Of a stretch of DNA of 64,000 bases, positions 41,113 to 50,800 are shown piece by piece. The notes below the pieces were generated by a model, which saw only the letters and a list, made by a program, of their open reading frames with translations, did not search any database and was not told where the DNA came from. The stretch spans positions 240,276 to 304,275 of the forward strand of contig KN805402.1 of assembly GCA_000818945.1 (NCBI GenBank), written 5' to 3'. The DNA comes from Schizochytrium sp. CCTCC M209059. Lineage: Eukaryota; Sar; Bigyra; Thraustochytrida; Thraustochytriidae. A program made the translations under genes and the position numbers. Every line of letters starts with the position of its first letter. The stretch's first letter is position 1.

Positions 41113-44100
41113 ATGACGCAGCTATCCCCTGCGTCCGCGGCGCCACCGGCGGGCGGGCAGGGGGGGCAGACGCAAGCGCAGACACAGGCGCAGACACAGG
41201 CGCAGACGCAGGCACGGGCACAGGCACAGGCGACCCCGTCGTGGTTCGAGGAGGTGGACTGGGCAGAGCTGGAGCGCAAGGCACTCCAGGATCGAGGAGC
41301 GCGGCCTAACCGTGAAGACCGCGACGAAGAGCAGCAGCGCGCTGCGATTCCTGGGCGGGAGAATGACGGAGACGAGGAAGAAGCTGGCGAGACTCGGACC
41401 GCGCTAGACTCTCCCAAGACGTCGATCGATTCGCCGCTTATCAAGGAAGATTCGTCGCAGACGCCCGAGAAGAAGCCCGTATGGTGGGCCGAGGGTCCTC
41501 CTGCCTCCAAACATGGCCCGGATTTCTTCAAGGCCTCCTCGATTCGATCCGTCGTGAGTGCCGTCCGAGACAGCCAGGAAAAGGGATTGACCCGCGCGAC
41601 ATCAACCGAGGTCGCACCAAAGCCAGCAGGCGACTTGGAATCACGCACGAGCCAAGATGAAAGACATCCGCTGTCTCCCATTCCATTCTCTTTCGATGTT
41701 CTGACACAGAGCTCTGCAGGCTCGAGTCAGCGACAGGGTGCGCTCCGCTCGCAAGAAGATGAATGCACCAAAGTCAGAGAAAATGTCAGCCCGGGTAAGC
41801 TGCAGAAATCCAGCTTGAGCAATGATATCGAGTGCACTTGCAAGGACCAAATCCATGCCTCGGACCAACCTCTCGCATCTCAAAACCAAGACAGCCGACC
41901 ATCTTCGTTGAAACGTGAGTTTGTCCCACAACAGCAGACCTCTTCGGACCATGAGCAGCCTCTGCATCGGCGGCAGCCGCAACAACAACAACAACAACAA
42001 CGACAACGACAACAGCTTCAAAATACCAAGCAAGAGAAAACCGAAGTTGTCCCACGACGCCTCAAGAGACCTCGTGCGAGAAGTACCGAGTTTCGTATTG
42101 AGACGAAAGACCTACCTGCAACCGCGTGCTATCCACTCCGAGATTCGCCCACAAAAGCGCGTCTTGAACGTGCGCGATCAGCGCTCTCACGATGGGTTGC
42201 GGTACAGCGACGCCGCGAAAGAGAAAGTCTTTCCCGGGTCCGAGTGGACGCGAAACGACATGTGAATGCGACAGGTGAAAGTGATGTGGTCGCTCCTCAA
42301 GCAATTTCAAGAGTGTGCAATGTCCAGCCGCCTCAACGCACGAACAAACAAAGCGTCGATAAAGCGAGACCAGCAGATACTAGAGACGAAAAGACTACTA
42401 ACAATGGGAATAATCGCAGCGGCGCAAGGGAGCAACACAGCTCCCAAGATTCAAGCAAGCCGAAGCAAGCAGCGACCGGATCAGCCCAACTCCTCCCTAA
42501 AATGAACGAGCCAAATACAGGTGCAGCAGGGTCGGGCAAATTGCTGCAACTTCCGTCTCGTGCACCGCCCTGGGGATACACACTCGCCAACGCGCCGCTC
42601 ACGCATCTCGAAAAGAAAAGAAGCGATCTCTCTCGCACAAGAAGCGAGCAACGTGATTCCGCGAACCTCCGCACCTTGGCATCGAGCGCGGAGGTCAAGG
42701 GCGTCGAATTCGAACGCTTGTGCCAGGACGGTTTGCGCATCACCGCCGCCGAAGGTCCTGAGGACAACCACCGACGCCTCAAGCGGCTCGTGAGCACCGG
42801 GATGAGGTTTCTCAAAACGTATCAACGAGCAGGAGTGCTGCGTATGCTTCGTGGGCCTTCGCGCTGTCTGCTTTACGACGAGATGGGTCTCGGCAAAACC
42901 TTGCAGTCGCTCTTTTGCATGGCCTTCAGTTGCCTGCGCGACAGACGCTGGCCCGCACTCATTGTGTGTCCAGCTTCATTGCGCTCATCTTGGACTGAAG
43001 AGATCGAGCGCTGGATGCCTTTTTTAAGCATTGACGATGTTTCCGTGGTCACAAACGGCCGCTCGGCCATCTCTGAAAATGCAAAAGTCATCATCATAAG
43101 TTATCGCATGCTCGAGGACCTAAGCAAAGAGATCCTCGAGCGAGGCGTTCACTTTCTCATTGCTGATGAAGTACACAAGACTCGCTCGTATGATTCGCTA
43201 CAAACCCGGTCTTTGGCCCGTGTTGCCCAGAACGTAAGCCGTGCAATTCTCGCCACAGGAACGCCGATGCTGATTCGTCCTTTTGAACTCTACACACAGC
43301 TAAGCATCGTCTTGACTGAAGAAGACAAGAATCGGGTCATGGCGCGATGGGGATGGCGCGCACAGACGCGAAGCTCCGAACAAGCCTTTCTGCATGAGTC
43401 TCATCTCGCTCAAATTTTTACACATCCGATGCGCCACCTGCGGGATATGTCATTCTTTGTGCAATTTGCAGAAGCAGCGTGGATGCAGCCGTGCTCTGTG
43501 GCATTCATGCACTCGCCTTCGGCAAGTGGAGCACGCTTATTTTGGGCAAACATGGAGAGCACAGATCGATATGATCTGTTGCGGCTGATGCAAAGCTTTC
43601 TTGCCGATCTCGTGGCGATGGTGCGAGCCACCTTTCTAGGATCAAGCTCCGCGTCAAAAACTACTTTTGGTCCCATTGTGCGCAAGCTCGAAACCATTGC
43701 AAGCGATCGACGTGCGAACGCTTTGCTTGAATCTCTAAAACATCAAGGCGCACTCGATCCGCAAAACCCTCCCAACGCTGTTATTGCCCAGCTCAATCTC
43801 ATGACCTCCTTTTGGCGTGTTTTGCGCTCCGCTTTCCCCACGAGCACCGATTTTCTCGTTGCGCTAGTACACATGTGGGATGCGCATTGCTTTGGGATCA
43901 TGTATTGCTCGGGGCGTAGACCTCCGTATACAAAGCAAAGGTACTCGAATCGGCTGTGGCTATACGACGGCAGCAACAAGACGACGCTGGCACAAATGCG
44001 GAACATTATGGAGCCTTACGTGACGCGTCGCCGCAAAGGGGACGTCTTGCAGGACCTTCCTGCGAAGCGTCGGCAAATCGTCTACGTCAACTCAAAATCT

Positions 44101-46887
44101 TCCTTGCACCACGCTGGGTCTATGGCACGTGGGGTTGAGACGACCCGCGCCACGGTCGCGCCAAACACGTCCGATTCCAAGTCGGCGTCCGCGTTGAAAT
44201 CTGCAACGTATGACGTTGCGCGTTTTAGCCAGGAACTCATGCGCGAGACAAGGAGCCAAGAAAGTCAAAGCCATGCAGGAGACCATCCCGCGACTGAAAG
44301 CGGCCCTGCAAGTCTGCCGCCTAGCAGCACGACGATGGTGCCCGCGTCCGTAGCGACCGGCTCACCGGTGCTTGATTCGCCGCGAGCAAAGCAACAGCGC
44401 AGCGAGCTGGCGGCTTGTGCTCTTTCTCAAGGTGTTGGGCAAGAGCAACTCACTTGGGGCCTTCGATGTTTAGGTTCGGCCAAAGCGCCCTTCGTTGCAG
44501 ATTACGCCATAGACCTCCTTCAGACACTCGACAAGGAAGAACGGATTCTTATTTTTGCGCGTCACCTCAAGGTGATTGATTGCATTCAATCCCGTCTCGT
44601 AGCAGCGCGTGGAAATGATCCTGGGCATCCTCGCTTCCAACGCTTTCATAGCGAAACTCTCAGTGGCATAGTTCCAGTGCCAGATCGAGACCGAATAATT
44701 CGAAGCTTCCAAACCGACGAGCAGCACGGGCCGCGTGCGCTCGTTCTTTCCATCGAGGCCATGGGCGTCGGTGTCACGTTGACGCGTGCTTCGGTCGTGG
44801 TCGTTGCGGAGTTGCATTGGTCCCCTCAGGTCCTCTTGCAGGCCGAAGACAGGGCACACCGCATTGGGCTCAAAGACTCGGTTTCCATCCAGTACGTTCT
44901 CGCAGAAGGGACGCTGGACGCCAAGCTCTGGGCCATGTTATCCACGCGTCTTGACATTATGGAGCACACGCTTCGCGATAAAGGCGGGAAGAAAAGTTCG
45001 TCGGTGAAACGTCGACGTCCTACGAAGGACAAAAGCAAGCGAGGCCAGCAAGTCCGGGCGCCTTTCGTGGTCGATAGTGAGTTCGGTCAAAGTGTTGCCG
45101 CCAAGGGCTTTATTCAACAACGGAAGAGACAGTCGCGCGAATGCGACCTTTCTAAAGGGCTCCGGGGCGGTGCCGCTGCCACAAGTCAAGCCCAAGATTG
45201 CAAGCAGCAATCGAGTAGCGCCATCCTTCCCTCAGCGACGAATATGCAACAGCATGCGCTTGGGCTCGCGTCGCAGGAAAGCAGCCGGACAAGCTACCCC
45301 GATGACCTTTCGCTTGGATTTCGCGTGTCTTCAACGGGTCGAGTCCATCTTTATTGGCTGTCCCAGCAACAAGAGGAACCTGCGGGAGCGTGTGAGGATT
45401 CGGCTCTCGAAGCGCTCACTCATTTCGAAGCTGCTGGATACAATTTTTCCATTCCCGACTTGCGCGCGATGGCAGCTGCATTTCTTGAGCAGGCAGATGC
45501 GCAAGAGGGCGCACAGGAGGGCAAAAGACGGGACGAAGCCAAATTGCTCTCTCGTCGTTTGCCCCGGTTCATGCGAAAGCCGTCGTCACCCGCGTTCCTC
45601 CAAGCCGAAGCTTTTGTGGAAGAATGGGTCTCCTTGGGCATTGTCCTTCAAAACAGCCTCCAAAGCCTCAATCGCCCTTTGGTTGTACCATTGGCTGAGG
45701 AATTGCGTCATAAGAGCGCTGCTGCGCATCGTGCTGCGGATAACGAAACAGTCTCGTTCGAGCGAGACTCCACACCTTCATTTCAGCTGCATCGCGCCGC
45801 GCTGCGGAGCCTGGGACCGGGCCGATATGGTGTCGGTCTCGTCACTTTGAGGCAGAGGAACACGCTTGACCGGAGTGGATTTACGAGCATATCGCGCCCC
45901 GTTCATCAGGCGTTTGAGGCGCAGAGCGGCAGTCCGCTCTGTCTCTACTGTGGCTGTACTTATTCGCAAGCAAGGCACCGCTTCGATCCAATCGAAGTCG
46001 AAACACATGCCCTCCGGGAAGAGGTCGCGCGCATGGAGGAAGATGGCGAGGCGAACCATTCCATGAGCGACAGCTCTGATGACGAGGACAATGCGAACGA
46101 CGATGAAGGAGGGAGCGATTGTGAAGATACTAAGCAGAAGGCTCCGAGGAGTGGAAAGCGCCCACGGTCGCCACCGTCGCGACCTCATGCTCGCGAGCAG
46201 CAGCACCTGACGGTCGAAGGTAATATGCGTAGCCTCTTTTGCGGAGCAGGCGCCCCGTGCCAGCGTTCGTGGCAAATGAAGTGCTTTCGCGCTGAAGCCC
46301 GCGTCCGTCTGTCAGAAAGTGAGGCCGGAATCTGCCGCAGATGCAAAGTCGACACGCGCGCCATGTTCCATCGCGCGCGCGTGCACCCTCCGGGCTCCGA
46401 GGAGCGTTGCGACGCAATGTTCTGTGACACCGGCGACCTCTTGTGCAAACACGTGTTTGCGCAACATCAGCACGCCAATACGAGGTCGCGCATGCATTGG
46501 ACCGATCTTCAGCGCAAGGTTCTTGGGCCCACGCTGGAAAATAAGCTCTTGAATTCTGCGTCTCTTCAGGAGGGCTTCTTCTGGGATGCAGACCATATTC
46601 TCGCGGTACGTCTTGGTGGGGGCAGTACCTCGATTTCCAACTTCCAGACGCTGTGCAAGCCTTGCCATCTTGCCAAGACACAAATGGACAGGGCTGCGAT
46701 TAGCAGACTCAAACGTGATCAGGCGAAACATATGCAGCGCGCAACCGTTGCCATGAAGGAGCGCTTTTCTCGGCCAGGCGTCATCAATGTGGGCATCAAG
46801 CTCATCTGTGAGTGGTGTGGCTTTGAGTGTGCTTGCACGGAAGACCGCGTCATGCACGATATAATCTGTCCTCTCAAGCCTGACTAG
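41113..46887 (+). CDS. ZRANB3-like SNF2 helicase with C-terminal HNH nuclease
   Basis: Single exon, 1924 residues. Residues 1-550 are low complexity, with a Gln/Thr/Ala repeat near 20-40 and a poly-Gln stretch near 290-305. The SNF2 motor spans about 570-1290: motif I DEMGLGKT at 589-596, a DEVH box at about 685, ATGTPM further on, and motif VI QAEDRAHRIG from 1243. The C-terminus has an HNH nuclease (WDADHILAVRLGGG with D1827-H1828, then NFQTLCKPCHLAKTQ), followed by a CEWCGFECACxxxRxMHDIIC zinc-binding motif. Fusion of an SNF2 motor and HNH is the hallmark of ZRANB3, a strand-annealing helicase and structure-specific nuclease at stalled replication forks. I do not see the NZF finger or a clear PIP box, so ubiquitin and PCNA contacts may differ. 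An acidic Asp/Glu patch lies near 1650-1680. AATAAA occurs about 10 bases after the stop. Confidence 0.88.
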   Translation: MTQLSPASAAPPAGGQGGQTQAQTQAQTQAQTQARAQAQATPSWFEEVDWAELERKALQDRGARPNREDRDEEQQRAAIPGRENDGDEEEAGETRTALDSPKTSIDSPLIKEDSSQTPEKKPVWWAEGPPASKHGPDFFKASSIRSVVSAVRDSQEKGLTRATSTEVAPKPAGDLESRTSQDERHPLSPIPFSFDVLTQSSAGSSQRQGALRSQEDECTKVRENVSPGKLQKSSLSNDIECTCKDQIHASDQPLASQNQDSRPSSLKREFVPQQQTSSDHEQPLHRRQPQQQQQQQRQRQQLQNTKQEKTEVVPRRLKRPRARSTEFRIETKDLPATACYPLRDSPTKARLERARSALSRWVAVQRRRERESLSRVRVDAKRHVNATGESDVVAPQAISRVCNVQPPQRTNKQSVDKARPADTRDEKTTNNGNNRSGAREQHSSQDSSKPKQAATGSAQLLPKMNEPNTGAAGSGKLLQLPSRAPPWGYTLANAPLTHLEKKRSDLSRTRSEQRDSANLRTLASSAEVKGVEFERLCQDGLRITAAEGPEDNHRRLKRLVSTGMRFLKTYQRAGVLRMLRGPSRCLLYDEMGLGKTLQSLFCMAFSCLRDRRWPALIVCPASLRSSWTEEIERWMPFLSIDDVSVVTNGRSAISENAKVIIISYRMLEDLSKEILERGVHFLIADEVHKTRSYDSLQTRSLARVAQNVSRAILATGTPMLIRPFELYTQLSIVLTEEDKNRVMARWGWRAQTRSSEQAFLHESHLAQIFTHPMRHLRDMSFFVQFAEAAWMQPCSVAFMHSPSASGARLFWANMESTDRYDLLRLMQSFLADLVAMVRATFLGSSSASKTTFGPIVRKLETIASDRRANALLESLKHQGALDPQNPPNAVIAQLNLMTSFWRVLRSAFPTSTDFLVALVHMWDAHCFGIMYCSGRRPPYTKQRYSNRLWLYDGSNKTTLAQMRNIMEPYVTRRRKGDVLQDLPAKRRQIVYVNSKSSLHHAGSMARGVETTRATVAPNTSDSKSASALKSATYDVARFSQELMRETRSQESQSHAGDHPATESGPASLPPSSTTMVPASVATGSPVLDSPRAKQQRSELAACALSQGVGQEQLTWGLRCLGSAKAPFVADYAIDLLQTLDKEERILIFARHLKVIDCIQSRLVAARGNDPGHPRFQRFHSETLSGIVPVPDRDRIIRSFQTDEQHGPRALVLSIEAMGVGVTLTRASVVVVAELHWSPQVLLQAEDRAHRIGLKDSVSIQYVLAEGTLDAKLWAMLSTRLDIMEHTLRDKGGKKSSSVKRRRPTKDKSKRGQQVRAPFVVDSEFGQSVAAKGFIQQRKRQSRECDLSKGLRGGAAATSQAQDCKQQSSSAILPSATNMQQHALGLASQESSRTSYPDDLSLGFRVSSTGRVHLYWLSQQQEEPAGACEDSALEALTHFEAAGYNFSIPDLRAMAAAFLEQADAQEGAQEGKRRDEAKLLSRRLPRFMRKPSSPAFLQAEAFVEEWVSLGIVLQNSLQSLNRPLVVPLAEELRHKSAAAHRAADNETVSFERDSTPSFQLHRAALRSLGPGRYGVGLVTLRQRNTLDRSGFTSISRPVHQAFEAQSGSPLCLYCGCTYSQARHRFDPIEVETHALREEVARMEEDGEANHSMSDSSDDEDNANDDEGGSDCEDTKQKAPRSGKRPRSPPSRPHAREQQHLTVEGNMRSLFCGAGAPCQRSWQMKCFRAEARVRLSESEAGICRRCKVDTRAMFHRARVHPPGSEERCDAMFCDTGDLLCKHVFAQHQHANTRSRMHWTDLQRKVLGPTLENKLLNSASLQEGFFWDADHILAVRLGGGSTSISNFQTLCKPCHLAKTQMDRAAISRLKRDQAKHMQRATVAMKERFSRPGVINVGIKLICEWCGFECACTEDRVMHDIICPLKPD
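41170..41232 (+). repeat. In-frame 12-base coding repeat (Gln-Thr-Gln-Ala)
   Basis: Tandem CAGACACAGGCG-type units encode QTQA repeats near the N-terminus of the ZRANB3-like protein. The period is a multiple of 3, unlike the promoter repeats. Confidence 0.8.
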
Positions 46888-47879
46888 ATGCGGGAAAATA
46901 AATCGTCACGCAAGTTTTGGAATGCCGGGATCACTCATACTCACCGATCGCCAACAGACTTTGCCTGGGCCAATTTCTCTCTCCATATTATTTCCGAGAT
47001 TCCTTCGCTGATTGAGCGTTGCGACTCGCCGCAATACTTTTTTTCTTTTTTTTTATGGATATTTTACTTTTCAGGAGGGTATAAACCTTAATAATCAAAC
47101 CGATTGTCGCCATCTGTAGCGTCTACGTTTATTTCTTGTTTTCTTTTAAATCATCCCTCGCAAAAGGTGCTAAGCCCCAGACCTATCTCTTACTCGGCTG
47201 CACAGATGGGTAGGGGGAAATGACGCAGTGAAAATGGGTTGCGCTCGCAGCCGTTAGGGCTTTTTGCCTAAGTTGCGTTAGACCCGTTGACCTGAAGGCT
47301 TGCAAGCAGAGGAAAGACGCGTGAATCGAACAAGTGATCGAGCAAGGACCAAGTCCGTCGGCTTCGTTGATATATATAGGCAGCAAGCCAGCCAGCCAGC
47401 CAGACAGCCAAGCGAGCCAGACAATCAGAGCAGATTTTGAGTTGCGGCGCAGCGCCTTCCTTCCCGTTTAGAAAAGAGAAGCTACGTCTCGACCGACATA
47501 TTTTACGTTGGCAGCGAATGAAGAAGACCCGTGCCGCATAAATTAAGCGAGGCTGCGTCGCCAAAGCCGAGGCGGGCGTCGCTGAGACGCTCGAGCGGAG
47601 CTTAGCTCAAGCGGAGTGGAGCGACGAGCAAGACGAAGAGCTTGCAAGAGCCGAGGTGAGGACTAGGACCAGGAGCAGGACAACGTCGAGCCTGGGAAGA
47701 CCTGAGAAAGCACAGTGGGTTGGCAGAAGAATTGCTGCCGCAAGACGCGTGGTAACGCCGTCAACGCGTAGTCTTGCGTGGAAAGGGCAAGAGTATCTCC
47801 ACGAGCGCGAGCGCGAGTGCGAGCGAAAGCAGTGGAGCGGTAACGAGACGAACGCTGCCATTCCAGTCAGCCAAGCAGC
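46888..47879. promoter_or_regulatory. Intergenic region before the MYCBPAP-like gene
   Basis: 3' flank of the SNF2-HNH gene (T-rich near 47038-47060), then an AT-rich to GC-rich change toward the next gene. CCAG/CAGC tetramer units lie at 47384-47425. I looked for RNA genes here and found no tRNA-like box pair. No gene supported. Confidence 0.5.
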
Positions 47880-50800
47880 ATGTCAGAAGCCGAGGTCGTC
47901 GGGGTGTCGGCTGACGCGCGCACTGACGAAGTAATGCACAATGACTCCGACGAGACCGAGGCGCGCGGCGAAAATGAGCAAGTCACTTTTCCAATGAGAC
48001 CAGGGAAAAAGCGCGTTCTTGTTCGTGGAAATAAAGCTGCTCAGCGAGACAGTGATGCTTCTTCTGCTAACATCCGTGGCATGAAGGCGCAGCCGCTTCC
48101 ATCAGCAAATCAGCAGACAGTGACAGTCGAGTCGCCAACAGCAGGCCGTAGAAAGGTCTACGTGGCGAGATCTGTGGACATGGGTGAGGTCGTGGTGAAC
48201 ACAAGCAATCAAACGCTTTCGCCCACCGGCCCCAATGCTGCAAACAAGAAGGTGTACGAGACGCCATTCGGAACGTGCACGGCGCCGCTGAGCACCTCAA
48301 CAGCCCAGACCTCCGGTTTCGACCCTACAGCAGGTCCTGGCACGGCTGCTGGCGGCCTTTCTTCGCGGACGTCAGCGAATCATTCGTCCATTAATGCCCC
48401 TTCAGGAAAAGCAGGCGCAATTCGATATGACGCGCAAGGCCAAGTGCTAGCATACTCCATTCTGGGTTCCGTGGAAGATTTTGCCCGACTTTCGAGGACA
48501 TCTACGGCACATTCGTCCGGATCTTTGAGCAGATCCCCCTCGCGGCTTTCACGGCGCTCCTCCCGGCGCGCCAGCGCCCGATTCGAGCAGATGCGCATGA
48601 ACAGAAGCCAAAGCATTCTTTCGCCAGGCTCACCTGGGTTCGAAAGTCAGCTTAATGTCGGCGCAGAGTCCATTGCTGCCGGCCCATCCGTAGGCGACCC
48701 CGCATCATCTCCGCAAATCCCTCCCTCCTCGGTCAATCGCGAAGCATATCTCGAGCAAGTTCGACGTCTCGCGGCAGAGGAAACGCGTGTACGCGCAGAG
48801 GCGAGCAAAGCTCGCGATGAGGCCCTGCGCAAGCGCAAGGAGGCCAGCATGCTCACTCATGAGCGACTACTTGCGCGGCGCCAAGAGCGCGCTCTTGCAG
48901 CGCACGCCGAATGGCAGCGTGAATGGGCTCATTTCAAGCAGACCATGTGCGCCCTCTCAGGAAAAGACCTGGATGATCTTGTCATCTCGCGAGCCGACTC
49001 ATACCGCGAACGCATGGAAGAGTACAACTATATTAGCGCGGCCATTCCCCACCACGAAAAGCATGGGTCCGAGTACTGGAAAATGAGTCTTCGCGGGCTC
49101 GGAACCCGCTATGTCGCGGTGGGAAACATCTTTAGTGGTCTTTTCTGCCCAGTCAACGAATCCTCCAAGAATGAGATGCAAATGGTACGGATTCCACGAT
49201 TGCACAACAACTCTCAGCTTGCACGACGCGGGATCGATAAACCTTCATGGCGCGATTCCCCAATTTTGCAGCGCCGCCAGCGAAACCTCGCCAGAGAATT
49301 GCGCAAGTTGCGTCCGCATCTGCTCACTGACGAGGACGCAGATGCTCTTGTTTTGCGTGGCGAGCCTTTGCTAGAGTGGGCGTATGTCAGCATGGAAGTC
49401 GACGCTTTGGACGAGGCCGGGCAGCTTCAGGGTAAAGCGGCTGCACGCTCGCATGATGAGCTGCTGCAGGACCAAAACGAAGCGGAGGAAGAGGGCCTTA
49501 TCGAAAAATCTCTTTCTTCTGCGTTGGAATTCTCCTCACGGGAGGATACACCTCGGGTTGGGCCTCAGTGCGAGCTGCTTGGCGCTTCCGCTGTTCAGGC
49601 TCTGGGAGTTAGTTCGCCCAAGAGCTCGCGGCATGGTCACGAGGAAAGTACTCAGGCAAGCTGGGCCATTTCCTTTGCTACCGTCGGATCCGAGGTGAGC
49701 ACGCACGTGGTCCATTTGCATAACACAGGGTCCACTGCTCTCTTTTTCCGGTGGATCACACAGGATGTTCAGCCTGCGACGGCAGACAATTTAAGCAACG
49801 TTTTCTATTGCTCTGCGCCAGATGGAGTTGTCCTGCCAGACTGCAAGCAAGAAATCGTCTTTAGCTTTGCAAGCACTCGAGCTGGTGCTTGGAAACAGGT
49901 CTGGACGTTGGACACTACGCCGACTGCCCATGCGAACAAAAGACTTTCTGTGGAACTGCGTGCAGTGTGCGACCTTCTTGACGACACCCGCACGCAGAGG
50001 TTCGCAGCGCTCGATCAGCTTATCTTGCAAGGCGAAAAGCATGAATCGTCCATCTCTGACATGATTGTCCAGAAACACGCTGCAGAAGCGCAAAGAATTG
50101 CTGAAGAGGACCCCGAGTACGGTCTCTCCGCTGAAGCTCTTCTTGAGCTTCGACGCAAACGTTTTGAGACAGCAAACCGTGCGCTTGGGCTCTACTACCA
50201 TCCAGCGCTCGAAGATGAGATTCTCGATCTTGCCCGCTCCGTCTTTTCGAAACTACATGCGTATGACATGGTCTTTGACCCTGTGCATCGTGATGCAGAG
50301 ATTGATGCCAAAGTTGACGTTGCACTTCAATCATGGAAACGCACTCCATCTCTTGTCGCGTTACGGGTCGCAGTGGCGAGCATCGCACGCGGAGATCCCC
50401 TCCGACCTCGCTGCAGAGCTCCAACCATTACCGATGAAATTGCTCACGAGTCTGAACAGAACGAGCTTTCAAACGCCGTCGATGATGCGGACGAAACTGG
50501 CGAGAAAGAGAGTGGCAGCGGCGAAGAGGGAGGGGTAGGTGAAATCCCTGAAAATGCGAGCTCGGTTTCCATGGTCGAAGATGATGAGCGGCTCGTTGAC
50601 GCGCACAGCGAGATCCCAGACGATGCAAAGCTCGAACACGACACCAGCGAGCAAGTTCACGGCGAAGATACCGTGAACGAGGACGGCGAGGCGCCCAACG
50701 AACAAGTTGCGGCAGATGATATCAGCGAGGACCTCGGACTCGCTCCGACGTCTGATGACGTCACGGACGATGCTGCAAGTGATGCCACGGAAGATGCTGA

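Noticed and set aside
46888..47879. Possible tRNA or other small RNA gene
   Set aside because: No A-box/B-box pair or cloverleaf could be drawn by eye.
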